NCBI RefSeq assembly: GCF_011762095.1
Contig: NZ_JAASQO010000020.1
Location: 1-58,045 of the forward strand
Reading direction: 5' to 3'
Origin: Parvibaculum indicum
GTDB taxonomy: Bacteria > Pseudomonadota > Alphaproteobacteria > Parvibaculales > Parvibaculaceae
DNA: 58,045 bases
Of the stretch, positions 29,991-38,371 are shown piece after piece. The translations under genes were made by a program, and so were the position numbers. Within the stretch, counting starts at the first letter, position 1, and every line of letters starts with the position of its first letter. Under the pieces are notes generated by a model. That model worked only from the letters and a program-made list of their open reading frames with translations, ran no database searches and was not told where the DNA came from.

Positions 29991-30493
29991 GACGCCTTTT
30001 CCGTCTCTCCGGTCTTTTTTTCCTTCCGCTTCAGCGTCACGAAAGTCGCCGTGGAACTTGCCGTCGCCAGCAGCGTCCCGTCCGGCGCATAAAGTTCGCC
30101 TTCCACGAAACCGACCGACTTGCCCTTCTTGATGACGCGCCCCTTGCCATAGATGCGGCCCGGCCGCGCGGCGTTGAGCATGGAAACCTTGAGCTCCAGC
30201 GTCGGGCTGATCTGGCCCCATTCAAGGTCGAGGCCGACCGCGAGGCTCATCACATCATCCAGCATGGCCGCGACCATGCCGCCCTGAATGCCGCCCCAGA
30301 GATTGCAGAGCTGCTCGCCCGCCTCGAACAGCACGTCGACGGTCAGCGCCTCCCGGCTGACATCGATGATATGGAGCCCCAGATACTCGCTTGCCGGCGC
30401 CCGGCGCTTGTAGAGCGCCTGAATGTTCGGCGGCCAGTCGGCCCTGGGCTCTCCGGCCGGCTCGCCCCATTGCGGCGCATCACTTGTCGTCAT
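29981..30493 (-). CDS. PaaI-family hotdog thioesterase
   Basis: 170 residues with the hotdog pattern: LCNLWGGIQGGMVAAMLDDVMSL, LELKVSMLNAARPG and a final VGFVEGELYAPDGTLLATAS. PaaI-like enzymes cleave acyl- or aryl-CoA thioesters in the cytoplasm. The ATG at 30493 is chosen because GGGGAG lies 8 nt upstream; the GTG at 30502 is less well placed. It overlaps the end of the upstream cyclic-nucleotide-binding gene by 14 bp, so they form an operon on the minus strand. Confidence 0.85.
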   Translation of the reverse strand: MTTSDAPQWGEPAGEPRADWPPNIQALYKRRAPASEYLGLHIIDVSREALTVDVLFEAGEQLCNLWGGIQGGMVAAMLDDVMSLAVGLDLEWGQISPTLELKVSMLNAARPGRIYGKGRVIKKGKSVGFVEGELYAPDGTLLATASSTATFVTLKRKEKKTGETEKASQA

Positions 30494-31007
30494 CGGGACC
30501 ACTCCCCTCCCCTTGTTCTTCTTCCGCCATCCGCCTCGCGCGGGGGACCGGCCTCGCCGATCCCAGCCGCGCCTTCAGGCGCCATAGATCGTCCTGCAAT
30601 TCGTCCAGCCGGTCGGCCATATGCGCCGTGACGAGCTGTCCCATCTCCGGAAATTCCGAAATGAGCCTGTGAAACGTGTCGCGCCGCAGCCGGACCGCCT
30701 GAAGCGCGCTCACCGCGCGGATCGTCGCCTCCCAGGATCTGGGCTCGATCAGGGCCGTTTCGCCGATGAGGTCTCCGCTGTCAAGCCTGAGCGCGCGGCG
30801 CTCGCCCTGCTCGTCGAGAAACATCACCGCTTCGCCTTCCAGCACCAGCAAGGCGCCGTCGGCGGGCGTCCCGGCCTCGCAAACGGTCGCACCCGGCGCA
30901 TAGGAAAGCGCTTCGGCGGAAAAGGCGATCACTTCCAGCCGCACCCTGTCGAAACGGGAAAACAGCGCGTGACGCCTCAGCTTGCTGACGATGGTCTCCA
31001 GGCTCAT
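30480..31007 (-). CDS. Cyclic nucleotide-binding domain protein without a DNA-binding domain
   Basis: 175 residues. The Crp-type beta-roll covers about 10-125: YAPGATVCEAGTPADGALLV, GDLIGETALIEPRSWEATI and HRLISEFPEMG. The C-terminal tail is a short helical basic region ending in a disordered EEEQGEGSGPDDDK, with no Crp winged helix. It therefore is a stand-alone sensor or adaptor rather than a transcription factor. The phosphate-binding cassette lacks the usual Arg-Ser pair of cAMP binders (here PRSWEA), so the ligand is uncertain. It overlaps the thioesterase gene. Confidence 0.8.
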   Translation of the reverse strand: MSLETIVSKLRRHALFSRFDRVRLEVIAFSAEALSYAPGATVCEAGTPADGALLVLEGEAVMFLDEQGERRALRLDSGDLIGETALIEPRSWEATIRAVSALQAVRLRRDTFHRLISEFPEMGQLVTAHMADRLDELQDDLWRLKARLGSARPVPRARRMAEEEQGEGSGPDDDK

Positions 31008-31133
31008 GGAGCGAGCATAAAGCGTCGCACCGGAATGTGGATACCGGTTTTCCGCCGCGCCGTTTGCGCTCCGGCGGGGGCCCCGCTAAGAAAGCGGGAG
31101 CGATTTCGGCCCCGACAGCACGGACCCTGCACA

Positions 31134-31607
31134 GTGCCAGAGAAAAACGACGACCAGATCCGGTGGGACTGGCCCCGGCCCTACATCCATGAGGTGGAGG
31201 TGCAGCCCCAGCACATCGACGATTTTCAGCACACGAACAATGTCGTCTATCTGACCTGGATGGCCAAGACCGCCTGGGAGCATTCCAAGGCGCTGGGGCT
31301 CGACTTCGACGCCTATGCCTCGCTCAATCGCGGCATGGTGGTCCGCCGCCACGAACTCGAATATCTGGGCGCAAGCCATGAAGGCGACCGGATATGGATC
31401 GCGACATGGATTACGGGAAACGATGGCAAGATCCGCTTGCGCCGCCGCTTCCAGATGGTCCATGCGGAAACCGGCAAGACGCTGCTGCGCGGGGTGACCG
31501 ATTTCGTCTGCATCAATATCGAAACGGGCCGCCCGACCCGCATGCCGGAAAACTTCGTCGTAACCTATGCGCTGACGGTGGACGAGGTGTCGCGCGAAGC
31601 CTTCTGA
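31134..31607 (+). CDS. Acyl-CoA thioesterase, YbgC/4HBT hotdog family
   Basis: 157 residues of the 4-hydroxybenzoyl-CoA thioesterase type: VQPQHIDDFQHTNNVVYLTW (the N-terminal active-site loop), WEHSKALGLDFDAY, RRHELEYLGASHEGD and a C-terminal IETGRPTRMPENF. It probably hydrolyses acyl-CoA in lipid metabolism. The only start that keeps the whole domain is the GTG at 31134, with no strong ribosome site ahead. It is divergent from the cyclic-nucleotide gene and followed by a tiny membrane protein gene. Confidence 0.82.
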   Translation: MPEKNDDQIRWDWPRPYIHEVEVQPQHIDDFQHTNNVVYLTWMAKTAWEHSKALGLDFDAYASLNRGMVVRRHELEYLGASHEGDRIWIATWITGNDGKIRLRRRFQMVHAETGKTLLRGVTDFVCINIETGRPTRMPENFVVTYALTVDEVSREAF

Positions 31608-31719
31608 GCGCCCTTGCGGACCGCCCCATGCGGCGAATTGCCATCTGCACATTGGAAGCAGAAAAAGTCATTTACTCGGAAGCACCCGATCACCCGGTTT
31701 TCCGAAAGGCCCGTGAGTA

Positions 31720-31884
31720 ATGGACCGTCCCGACGCTCTGACCCTGTTCTGCATCAATCTTCTGCTGGCGCTGATGATCGCCGTCTATTTCTTCGGCGCG
31801 AGCGCGCTGGTCGTCTTCGCGCTGATCGCCACGCCCATCGCGCTCGGCATCATCGTCACCCTGTCGCTGACGGTTTCGGCCTGA
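31720..31884 (+). CDS. Small two-helix membrane protein, 54 residues
   Basis: A 54-residue ORF beginning MDRPDALTLFCINLLLALMI. Residues 8-25 and 28-52 are continuous hydrophobic segments with almost no charge, a double-spanning hydrophobic peptide. GC-rich third positions agree with a real gene. It lies between the thioesterase and the convergent response regulator gene, whose stop is 18 bp away. No known family is recognised. Confidence 0.5.
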   Translation: MDRPDALTLFCINLLLALMIAVYFFGASALVVFALIATPIALGIIVTLSLTVSA

Positions 31885-31902
31885 CCGGGCAACGGAGCGC
31901 CC

Positions 31903-32589
31903 TCAGGGCATCAGCCGATAACCGCCGGTTTCGGTCACGAGAATTTCAGCGCTCGACGGATCCTTCTCGATCTTCTGGCGCAGGCGATAGATATGGGTTT
32001 CGAGCGTGTGGGTAGTGACGCCTGAATTATAGCCCCACACTTCCGCGAGCAGCGTATCGCGCCCGACCGTTTTCGAGCCCGCGCGGTAAAGAAACTTCAG
32101 GATTGCGGTTTCCTTCTCCGTCAGCCGGACCTTTTTCCCGTTTTCGTCCAGAAGCGTCTTGGCGCTGGGCCGGAAGCTGTAGGGGCCGATGGTGAAGACG
32201 GCATCCTCGCTCTGTTCGTGACTGCGCAGATGCGCCCGGATGCGCGCCAGCAAAACGCCGAAGCGGAAAGGCTTCGTCACATAATCATTGGCCCCGGCAT
32301 CGAGCCCCAGGATCGTGTCGGAATCGGTGTCGGCGCCGGTCAGCATGATGATCGGCACATTGATCCCCGCCCTTCGCATCAGGCGGCAAAGCTCGCGGCC
32401 ATCCATATCCGGCAGGCCGACATCGAGCAGCACGAGATCGAAATGCCCTTCCTTGGCCAGCGCCAGCCCCGCCGCGGCCGTCGCCGCCTCGGCGCAGGAA
32501 AACTCCTCGTAAAGCTCCATCTGCTCGATCAGCGATCCACGCAGCACATCGTCATCGTCGACGATCAGGATTTTCTTTGTCGCGCTCAT
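31903..32589 (-). CDS. Response regulator, OmpR/PhoB type
   Basis: 228 residues. The receiver domain has D11/D12/D13, the phosphorylation site D56 (LVLLDVGLPDMDG), T84 and K106 (YVTKPF). The winged-helix output domain (about 130-228) ends with THTLETHIYRLRQKIEKD and TGGYRLMP. No histidine kinase lies nearby, so it is an orphan whose input comes from elsewhere. It is followed on the minus strand by nothing within the unit and preceded by the TPR-sulfotransferase gene at 13 bp, so the two may share a transcript. Confidence 0.9.
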   Translation of the reverse strand: MSATKKILIVDDDDVLRGSLIEQMELYEEFSCAEAATAAAGLALAKEGHFDLVLLDVGLPDMDGRELCRLMRRAGINVPIIMLTGADTDSDTILGLDAGANDYVTKPFRFGVLLARIRAHLRSHEQSEDAVFTIGPYSFRPSAKTLLDENGKKVRLTEKETAILKFLYRAGSKTVGRDTLLAEVWGYNSGVTTHTLETHIYRLRQKIEKDPSSAEILVTETGGYRLMP

Positions 32590-32602
32590 CTTCGCCCGCG
32601 TG

Positions 32603-34534
32603 TCAGAGGGAATAGCCGAACCGCTCGATATGCGGCTTGAGAAGCGGCAGGGCCGGCTCCAGATATTTCTCGTAGCGCCGCCAGCGTTCCGCCGCGCGGT
32701 TATAGATCGGTTCCGTCACCTGCGCATAGGAGGGTGTGCGGATGCTGCCGCGCTGGCGCGCATGCGCCGCCGGATCGGACACCGCCTCATCCCAGCCGAG
32801 CCCGATAAATTCGAGCGCCGGTTCCACCTCGCCGCGAAGATCCGTAATCAGATTTTCATAGCGCACTTCCTGAACCTCGATCGGCAGCACCTCGCGATAC
32901 CGGCCCCAAAGCCTCATCACCTTGTCATAGAGGCGCGCGCCGCGTTCGATCGAACCGAAATTGAGCATGGAGGCGTTGGGCACGAAATCCTGCATGAAAC
33001 AGGACAGTACGCAGGCCGCGGGATGACGCAGCGCGAAGATGAATTTGGCATCCGGAAACACACGGTGGATGAGCCCCGCATGCACCAGATCGAGCGGCAT
33101 CTTGTCGACCACAACATGCCGCGTGAAATCGACACCGTGTCTTTCCGCCTCTTCGTAATAGAGATCGGAAAGCCGGTCGCGTTCCTTCTCGCTCAGCGAA
33201 GCAAGCGATCCGGGATAGCCGGCCTTCTTCGCGCGCAGGTTTTCCACCAGCGCCACAAGCGTGGGCCGTTCCTCCAGCGCCTGCACATCGGGATGCGCGT
33301 CGAAAATCTGGTCGAGCAGCGTCGTCCCCGAGCGGGGAAAGCCGACGAGAAACACCGGCGCCGCGCGATGCGCGGCTCGTTTGCCCGAGCCGGGAACGGG
33401 CGACCATGACGCCACGAATTCCGGCGTGAAGGCATCATGCAGCCCATCGACCTGCCGGACATAGGATTCCGGATCGATCCCGACCGTCTTGCCGAACTCC
33501 TCGCTCGCCTTGTTCTGCCTGGAAAACCATTCGACCGCGGCATCCGCATCGCCCAGATCGTCGCAGACGAGCCCCAGCTCCGCATAGAGTGCCCGGCGGT
33601 TGTCGGCCTCGAACTGGCTGAAATCGGCAGCCTCCAGCCGGGACCGGATTTCCCGGAGCCTCTCCGTATCCTTGCGGAATTTGCGCCGCGACGCCTTGGC
33701 CCAGCTCTTGAGCGCGGTTGCATTCGCTTCGCCGCTTGCCAGCGCCCGTTCCGTCCATTCGATGGCGAGATCGAGCTCGGACAGGCGCTCATGCACCATG
33801 CCGATGAAGGCGGTAAGCTCGGCCGGCGGCGGGTCGAGCCGCGCCAGCGCGATGTCGCACAGCTCCAGCGCCTTGCGAAACCGGCCCGCATCCACCGAAG
33901 ACTGCGCCGCCCGCAGATAGGCCGAAAGACGTTGCGGATCGATCTCGATGGCCTTCGTGAAATCGGCCAGCGCGGCGTCATGGTCGAAACAAAGCTGATT
34001 GAGAATACCGCGTTCCAGACAAGCGTCCTGATTGCGCGGATCGAGTTTCAGCGCCTCGTCATAGGCCTTTTCGGCCAGCGAATATTTCTGCTGCGCGCGC
34101 CGGGCATTGCCGAGATTGATCCAGAGCGAGGCGGGCACGGGCGTCTTCTTTTTCCGCGCCGCATCCAGCGCCTGCCGGATGAATTTCTCCCCGTCCGCAG
34201 CCTTGCCCGTCTCATAGAGAATGAGCCCGAGAAGGTGCAGCGCATCGGGGTATTCCGGATCGGCTTTCAGGATACGCTGCGCCATCTCCGCGGCCTCGTG
34301 CATCCGGCCCTGTCCGTAAAGTGCCGCCGCCTGCTGGATCGCCATGAGAAGCTGTTGCGGATTGGCCCGTGGCGCCTGTGCGGGTCGCGGCGCAAAGCCC
34401 GCCGTCCCCCCGGCCGCGCCCGGCAAGGGCACGGTTCCACCGCCAAAGCCTGCCGGGCCGGGCCCGCCGGCCCTCGCCTGCCCCGGCCGGCCGGCGGGAA
34501 GCCCCGGAAGTGTTTTGGACGGAGGTTTTGCCAT
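32603..34534 (-). CDS. TPR-sulfotransferase fusion protein
   Basis: 643 residues. A Pro/Gly-rich start (1-50) and about five to six TPR repeats (about 55-330) precede a sulfotransferase domain (from about 410). The PAPS-binding loop is FLVGFPRSGTTLLDQIFDAH. A 3'-phosphate-binding-like region, FIFALRHPAACVLSCF, follows. The architecture resembles tyrosylprotein-sulfotransferase-like bacterial proteins, in which TPRs hold the acceptor. There is no signal peptide, so action on a cytoplasmic or membrane-facing acceptor is likely. The ATG at 34534 is chosen over an upstream start whose extension is not protein-like. It lies just upstream of the response regulator gene. Confidence 0.87.
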   Translation of the reverse strand: MAKPPSKTLPGLPAGRPGQARAGGPGPAGFGGGTVPLPGAAGGTAGFAPRPAQAPRANPQQLLMAIQQAAALYGQGRMHEAAEMAQRILKADPEYPDALHLLGLILYETGKAADGEKFIRQALDAARKKKTPVPASLWINLGNARRAQQKYSLAEKAYDEALKLDPRNQDACLERGILNQLCFDHDAALADFTKAIEIDPQRLSAYLRAAQSSVDAGRFRKALELCDIALARLDPPPAELTAFIGMVHERLSELDLAIEWTERALASGEANATALKSWAKASRRKFRKDTERLREIRSRLEAADFSQFEADNRRALYAELGLVCDDLGDADAAVEWFSRQNKASEEFGKTVGIDPESYVRQVDGLHDAFTPEFVASWSPVPGSGKRAAHRAAPVFLVGFPRSGTTLLDQIFDAHPDVQALEERPTLVALVENLRAKKAGYPGSLASLSEKERDRLSDLYYEEAERHGVDFTRHVVVDKMPLDLVHAGLIHRVFPDAKFIFALRHPAACVLSCFMQDFVPNASMLNFGSIERGARLYDKVMRLWGRYREVLPIEVQEVRYENLITDLRGEVEPALEFIGLGWDEAVSDPAAHARQRGSIRTPSYAQVTEPIYNRAAERWRRYEKYLEPALPLLKPHIERFGYSL

Positions 34535-34780
34535 GTCTTCGTTACCCTTTTCGCCGTTCGTCTCGCCAATCTGCCACAGCCCGCCACGGCGCCAAAGCAT
34601 TGCGCCCCGCGACCGGGTGAATGGGCAAGATCGAACGCCGACCCGGCAAATACTGCCCTGCGCGGCACACGCACAATTCACAATCGCTTGAATATACGGG
34701 AATTTCCCTGCGTTCGGCCATTGGCCCGCCTATTGCGTGGAAACGGGCAACCATTCCGAATCCGCAAGAGCGCACCGCGC

Positions 34781-35545
34781 ATGACCGATTTTTCCGCCGC
34801 CGCCGTCAGGCCCGATTTCCACCCGCGCGCGGGCAAGCACAATATGGCCTCCCGCGCCTTCGAGGCGCTCCGCACGCAGCGGGACGCGGCGGGCGACACG
34901 CGCATGGCGGATAGCGGGCAGCCCCTCGGCTTCGGCGATCTTCTCGACATCGCCAACCCGCTGCAGCACATCCCGGTCGTGTCCGAAATCTACCGATCGT
35001 TGACCGGCGACAGCATCTCCGGCAGCGCGCAGGTCGTGGGCGATGCGCTTTACGGCGGTCCGCTCGGCCTCGTATCCGGTATCTTCTCCAGCGCCATTCA
35101 GACCGCCGAGGGCCGCTCGCCGGGCCGGGCGCTCGTCGCGGCGCTGGGCGGCGAAACGGACGCCGCGCAAAACCCGGCACCGGCGGAAGATCGCACCGAC
35201 CGACAGGAAATCGCCACCGCCTACCGCCTCGGCACACCCTGGCGCGACACCGCCCCGGAGCCGGCAAAGCCCGTACAGCAGACCGCCGCCCGGACCGGCA
35301 ACCCATCGATCCCGCAGCTGAGCCCGGCAGGCTTCAACGCAATCCTTGCCGCCTTTGGCGACGACACCGCGACCGCCGGAACAGCCCGCGCAGAAACGGC
35401 CACGCCAAAATCCGCCGAACCCCGCCTGGCCGCTGCCGATCCGGCCCCGGTGCCGCCATCGGGGTTTGCCGCCGCCATGGCCAACGGCCTCGACAAATAC
35501 CGCAGCATGATGGACATGCGCGAGCGGCAGGCGGCCACCCGATAG
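34781..35545 (+). CDS. Hypothetical protein with Ala/Pro-rich tail
   Basis: 254 residues from the ATG at 34781. Residues 45-115 are the most ordered part (FGDLLDIANPLQHIPVVSEI, then GDALYGGPLGLVSGIFSSAI), with Gly/hydrophobic spacing typical of a membrane-associated or oligomeric segment. From about 120 to 235 it is Ala/Pro/Thr-rich and probably disordered, and it ends in a charged helix (GLDKYRSMMDMRERQAATR). I do not recognise a family, although similar proteins occur in Rhodospirillales and Rhizobiales. It is divergent from the TPR-sulfotransferase gene. Confidence 0.65.
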   Translation: MTDFSAAAVRPDFHPRAGKHNMASRAFEALRTQRDAAGDTRMADSGQPLGFGDLLDIANPLQHIPVVSEIYRSLTGDSISGSAQVVGDALYGGPLGLVSGIFSSAIQTAEGRSPGRALVAALGGETDAAQNPAPAEDRTDRQEIATAYRLGTPWRDTAPEPAKPVQQTAARTGNPSIPQLSPAGFNAILAAFGDDTATAGTARAETATPKSAEPRLAAADPAPVPPSGFAAAMANGLDKYRSMMDMRERQAATR

Positions 35546-35584
35546 GATATGGCTTTGCGGCCCCGGAGCCCTTACTCTTGCGCC

Positions 35585-36118
35585 ATGGACAGGCTCAGCG
35601 AAATCAGCGTAACGGCAAAGCCGGGTGCCCGGACGGGCCGCCTGACGGCGGGCGACCATACCTTCCCCTGCGCCATCGGCAGGACCGGACTTGCCGGGGA
35701 GAAACGCGAAGGCGATGGCGGCACGCCGATCGGCACCTTCCCCCTTCGTGAGCTGCGTTACCGGCAGGACCGCATGAGCGCACCCGACACCGGCCTGCCC
35801 CTGATCCCCATCGGACCGAAGGATGGCTGGTGCGACGCCTCCGCCGATCCCGCCTATAACCGGCCGGTGGATTTTCCCTATACCGCCAGCGCCGAGCAGA
35901 TGTGGCGCGACGACCATCTCTACGACCTTGTGATCGTTGTCGGCTATAATGACGATCCGGTCGTGCCCGAAGCCGGCAGCGCGATCTTCGTTCATCAGGC
36001 GAAGGAAGAGAACGGCAAGCTTCAGCCGACGCAAGGCTGCGTCGCGTTGCGCCTCGACGACATGCTGGCGCTGCTGGCGCGTATCGACGACGAGACGATG
36101 ATCTCGATTTCCGCCTAG
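35585..36118 (+). CDS. L,D-transpeptidase (YkuD) family protein
   Basis: 177 residues. The YkuD catalytic histidine H137 (AIFVHQAK) and cysteine C152 (PTQGCVALRL) are present with normal spacing. The start is a beta domain with GDGGTPIGTFPLREL. YkuD enzymes form 3-3 cross-links or attach lipoproteins to peptidoglycan. I see no signal peptide in this start, so either it is exported by another route or it acts on a different substrate, as for other cytoplasmic-looking members. The ATG at 35585 is used because family likeness begins soon after it. Its end overlaps the yggS stop codon by 4 bp. Confidence 0.85.
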   Translation: MDRLSEISVTAKPGARTGRLTAGDHTFPCAIGRTGLAGEKREGDGGTPIGTFPLRELRYRQDRMSAPDTGLPLIPIGPKDGWCDASADPAYNRPVDFPYTASAEQMWRDDHLYDLVIVVGYNDDPVVPEAGSAIFVHQAKEENGKLQPTQGCVALRLDDMLALLARIDDETMISISA

Positions 36119-36813
36119 AGCCGGTCCCTGCTGCCGAAAATGGCGCTGCCCACGCGCACATGCGTCGCCCCGCAGGCGATCGCGGTTTCGTAGTCGCCGC
36201 TCATGCCCATGGAAAGCTTCGCAAGCCCGTTACGCCGCGCGATCTTTTCCAGCAGCGCGAAATGCAGCGCCGGTTCTTCCTCGACCGGCGGAATGCACAT
36301 CAGCCCGTCGATCTCGAGCTGCCATTCGCCCCGGCACGACGCGATGAAATCGTCGACCTCGGCAGGCCGCAGCCCGGCCTTCTGGTCTTCCTCGCCCGTA
36401 TTCACCTGAACGAAAAGCCGGGGAAGCGACGCCCCCTTGTCGCGCTCGTTGACGAGCACCCGGGCAAGCTTTTCCCGGTCGAGCGTGTGCATGACGTCGA
36501 AAAGCGCCAGCGCATCCTTCACCTTGTTGGTCTGGAGCGGTCCGATGAGATGCAGCTCGACATCGGGAAAGCGCGTTTTGAGATCGGGCCATTTGCCCTG
36601 CGCTTCCTGAACCCGGTTCTCGCCGAAAACACGCTGCCCCGCGTCGAGGACGGGCAATATGGCTTGCGCATCGAACGTCTTGGAAACGGCGATCAGCGTC
36701 ACCGACGACGGATCGCGCCCGGCCTCGCCGGCCGCCGCGGCGATTTTCCGCCGCACGCCGGCAAGCCGCGTCACCGCCGTTTCCTCTTTATGTTCCGCCT
36801 CGTTCCGTGTCAT
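36115..36813 (-). CDS. YggS-family pyridoxal phosphate homeostasis protein
   Basis: 232 residues of the fold-III PLP family. K45 in TLIAVSKTF binds PLP, followed by FGENRVQEAQGKW, HLIGPLQTNKV and GLMCIPPVEE, and SMGMSGDYETAIACGATHVR at the end. The protein keeps free PLP in balance and has no known turnover. The first 15 residues are charged. The start lies only 31 bp from the divergent ThiE/TenI gene, so one shared promoter region is likely. Confidence 0.92.
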   Translation of the reverse strand: MTRNEAEHKEETAVTRLAGVRRKIAAAAGEAGRDPSSVTLIAVSKTFDAQAILPVLDAGQRVFGENRVQEAQGKWPDLKTRFPDVELHLIGPLQTNKVKDALALFDVMHTLDREKLARVLVNERDKGASLPRLFVQVNTGEEDQKAGLRPAEVDDFIASCRGEWQLEIDGLMCIPPVEEEPALHFALLEKIARRNGLAKLSMGMSGDYETAIACGATHVRVGSAIFGSRDRL

Positions 36814-36844
36814 CTAGAGCCTCTCAATCGGGAGGTCGAAGCTA

Positions 36845-37483
36845 GTGCCGCAAGGCCCTGAAAACAAGGCATCGCCGCTCGCCCGCGCAGCGCGGCGCCT
36901 GAACGCGGACGGCGCGCCGGCGCTGATCGGCATGACCGATCCGGTCCGCCTGCCCGATCCGGAACGGGCGCTCGCCGCCCTGCCCCCGGGCAATATCCTG
37001 ATCTGGCGCGCTTACGGCCAGCGCCTCGGCCGCGACGAGATACGCCATGTCGCGAGACTTGCCGAAAACCGCAATTGCCTTCTGTTGCTGGCAGGCCAGC
37101 CGCGCCTTGCCATTCACGCGCATGGCATGCACCTGCCCGAATACGCGCTAATCGATCCGTTGACGGATGGATACCTGATGGATCCGCAAGAACGAGGGCC
37201 CGGCTTCATCGTCACGGCGGCCGCCCATTCCCGATCCGCGATCCGCCGCGCGGCCCAGCGGGGCGTCGATGCCGTTTTGCTGTCGCCGGTCTTTCCCACG
37301 CAAAGCCATCCCGGCGCCGCGCATCTCGGCACGGTGCGCCTGGCCTCGCTCGCCCGACACGCCGCAGCCCTCGGCCTCGCCTCCTACGCCCTGGGCGGCG
37401 TATCGTCCCCCGCGGATATACGCCGCCTGAAAGGAACGGGCGTCACCGGCATCGCCGGGATCGGCTTTCTGCTCGACAAGTGA
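36845..37483 (+). CDS. Thiamine phosphate synthase family protein (ThiE/TenI-like)
   Basis: 212 residues of a TIM-barrel fold. Markers: GMTDPVRLPDPERALAALPP, ILIWRAYG, AVLLSPVFPTQSHPGAAHLG and YALGGVSSPADIRR. ThiE joins HMP-PP and HET-P to thiamine phosphate. Here several active-site residues expected in ThiE are not evident, so a TenI-type or diverged role is possible. No other thiamine gene is present. The GTG at 36845 is the only start that keeps the barrel intact. Confidence 0.75.
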   Translation: MPQGPENKASPLARAARRLNADGAPALIGMTDPVRLPDPERALAALPPGNILIWRAYGQRLGRDEIRHVARLAENRNCLLLLAGQPRLAIHAHGMHLPEYALIDPLTDGYLMDPQERGPGFIVTAAAHSRSAIRRAAQRGVDAVLLSPVFPTQSHPGAAHLGTVRLASLARHAAALGLASYALGGVSSPADIRRLKGTGVTGIAGIGFLLDK

Positions 37484-37486
37484 GCG

Positions 37487-38326
37487 TCAGGCATACTCTT
37501 CGGGAATATAACCGAAGCGCTTCATCTGGGTGCGATGATCGGAAATGATCCGGCGAACCTGGTCCTCGGTCAGCTCCTCGCGCCATTGGCCTGTCTGACC
37601 CTTTCGGAAAAATGCCTTGGCATGTTTCGGGCGCTCGACGAAACCTTCCTCTTCCTCAAGCCTCTTCAGCTTGTCGAATGAGGAGTTTGCAATCGCGCGG
37701 TCCAACCGCTCTTGCGGCGGATTCAGCCCGAGAAAATTCGCCACTTTCCCGAAAGCTTCATTTGGTTTTTCCACCATGTCTTCATAACGCAACACGAGAA
37801 GTTGTGGGCTGGCGTGTTTGGTCCAGCTTTCGACGTTGGCCGACCATGTATTGTATCGCTCGGGAACATGGTGATCGGTTTTTGCGACACCGCCATCGGC
37901 GCTATTCATGATCTCTATCGTTTCATCGATCGGACGATCGAAATGGTCCCGTGCGGAGAGAACGACGTCCAGCGGATTACGAACCATATAGATGGCGCCT
38001 GCGGTGACATTCAGATTGATAAGAGGGAGACCGAGCCAGTCCCCCATATAGTTATGCGTTTTGACAAAAACGGAGTCGGGGCTCGCGAATGTGAAATCAG
38101 CCTGAACCGCACTGCGTACCCTCATGACATCCTCAAGAGTAACCTGATCCCAAGGCTTCTGGAGGCGGCGGCGATAATGCGTCGACGTAACTTCACTGAT
38201 GCAAAAACGCGTCAACTCGTCGAGGCTGACAGGTTCGTCCGTATTCATGAGCAAGTTGTGGAGAAAGGTCCGCATCCAGGTGTTCCCGGACTTGGGATAG
38301 GACGCAAGCCAGATCAGACCAGCCAT
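37487..38326 (-). CDS. Sulfotransferase domain protein A
   Basis: 279 residues of the sulfotransferase fold. The PAPS 5' loop is LIWLASYPKSGNTW at the very N-terminus, the 3'-phosphate motif is YMVRNPLDVVLSARDH, and the C-terminal GQWREELTEDQVRRIISDH is typical. The family moves sulfate from PAPS to alcohols, amines or sugars. It has the same length as its neighbour B (38372-39211), and the first and last 30 residues are nearly identical, so the two are tandem duplicates. It lies 45 bp downstream of B in the same direction. Acceptor unknown. Confidence 0.9.
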   Translation of the reverse strand: MAGLIWLASYPKSGNTWMRTFLHNLLMNTDEPVSLDELTRFCISEVTSTHYRRRLQKPWDQVTLEDVMRVRSAVQADFTFASPDSVFVKTHNYMGDWLGLPLINLNVTAGAIYMVRNPLDVVLSARDHFDRPIDETIEIMNSADGGVAKTDHHVPERYNTWSANVESWTKHASPQLLVLRYEDMVEKPNEAFGKVANFLGLNPPQERLDRAIANSSFDKLKRLEEEEGFVERPKHAKAFFRKGQTGQWREELTEDQVRRIISDHRTQMKRFGYIPEEYA

Positions 38327-38371
38327 TTATCGACCCTTCCGTTTCTTGTGAGGCGTACGAATTCCGATGAC

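Noticed and set aside
36814-36844. Thiamine (TPP) riboswitch ahead of the ThiE/TenI-like gene
   Set aside because: Only 31 bp separate the divergent starts, too short for a TPP aptamer, and no THI-box sequence is present.
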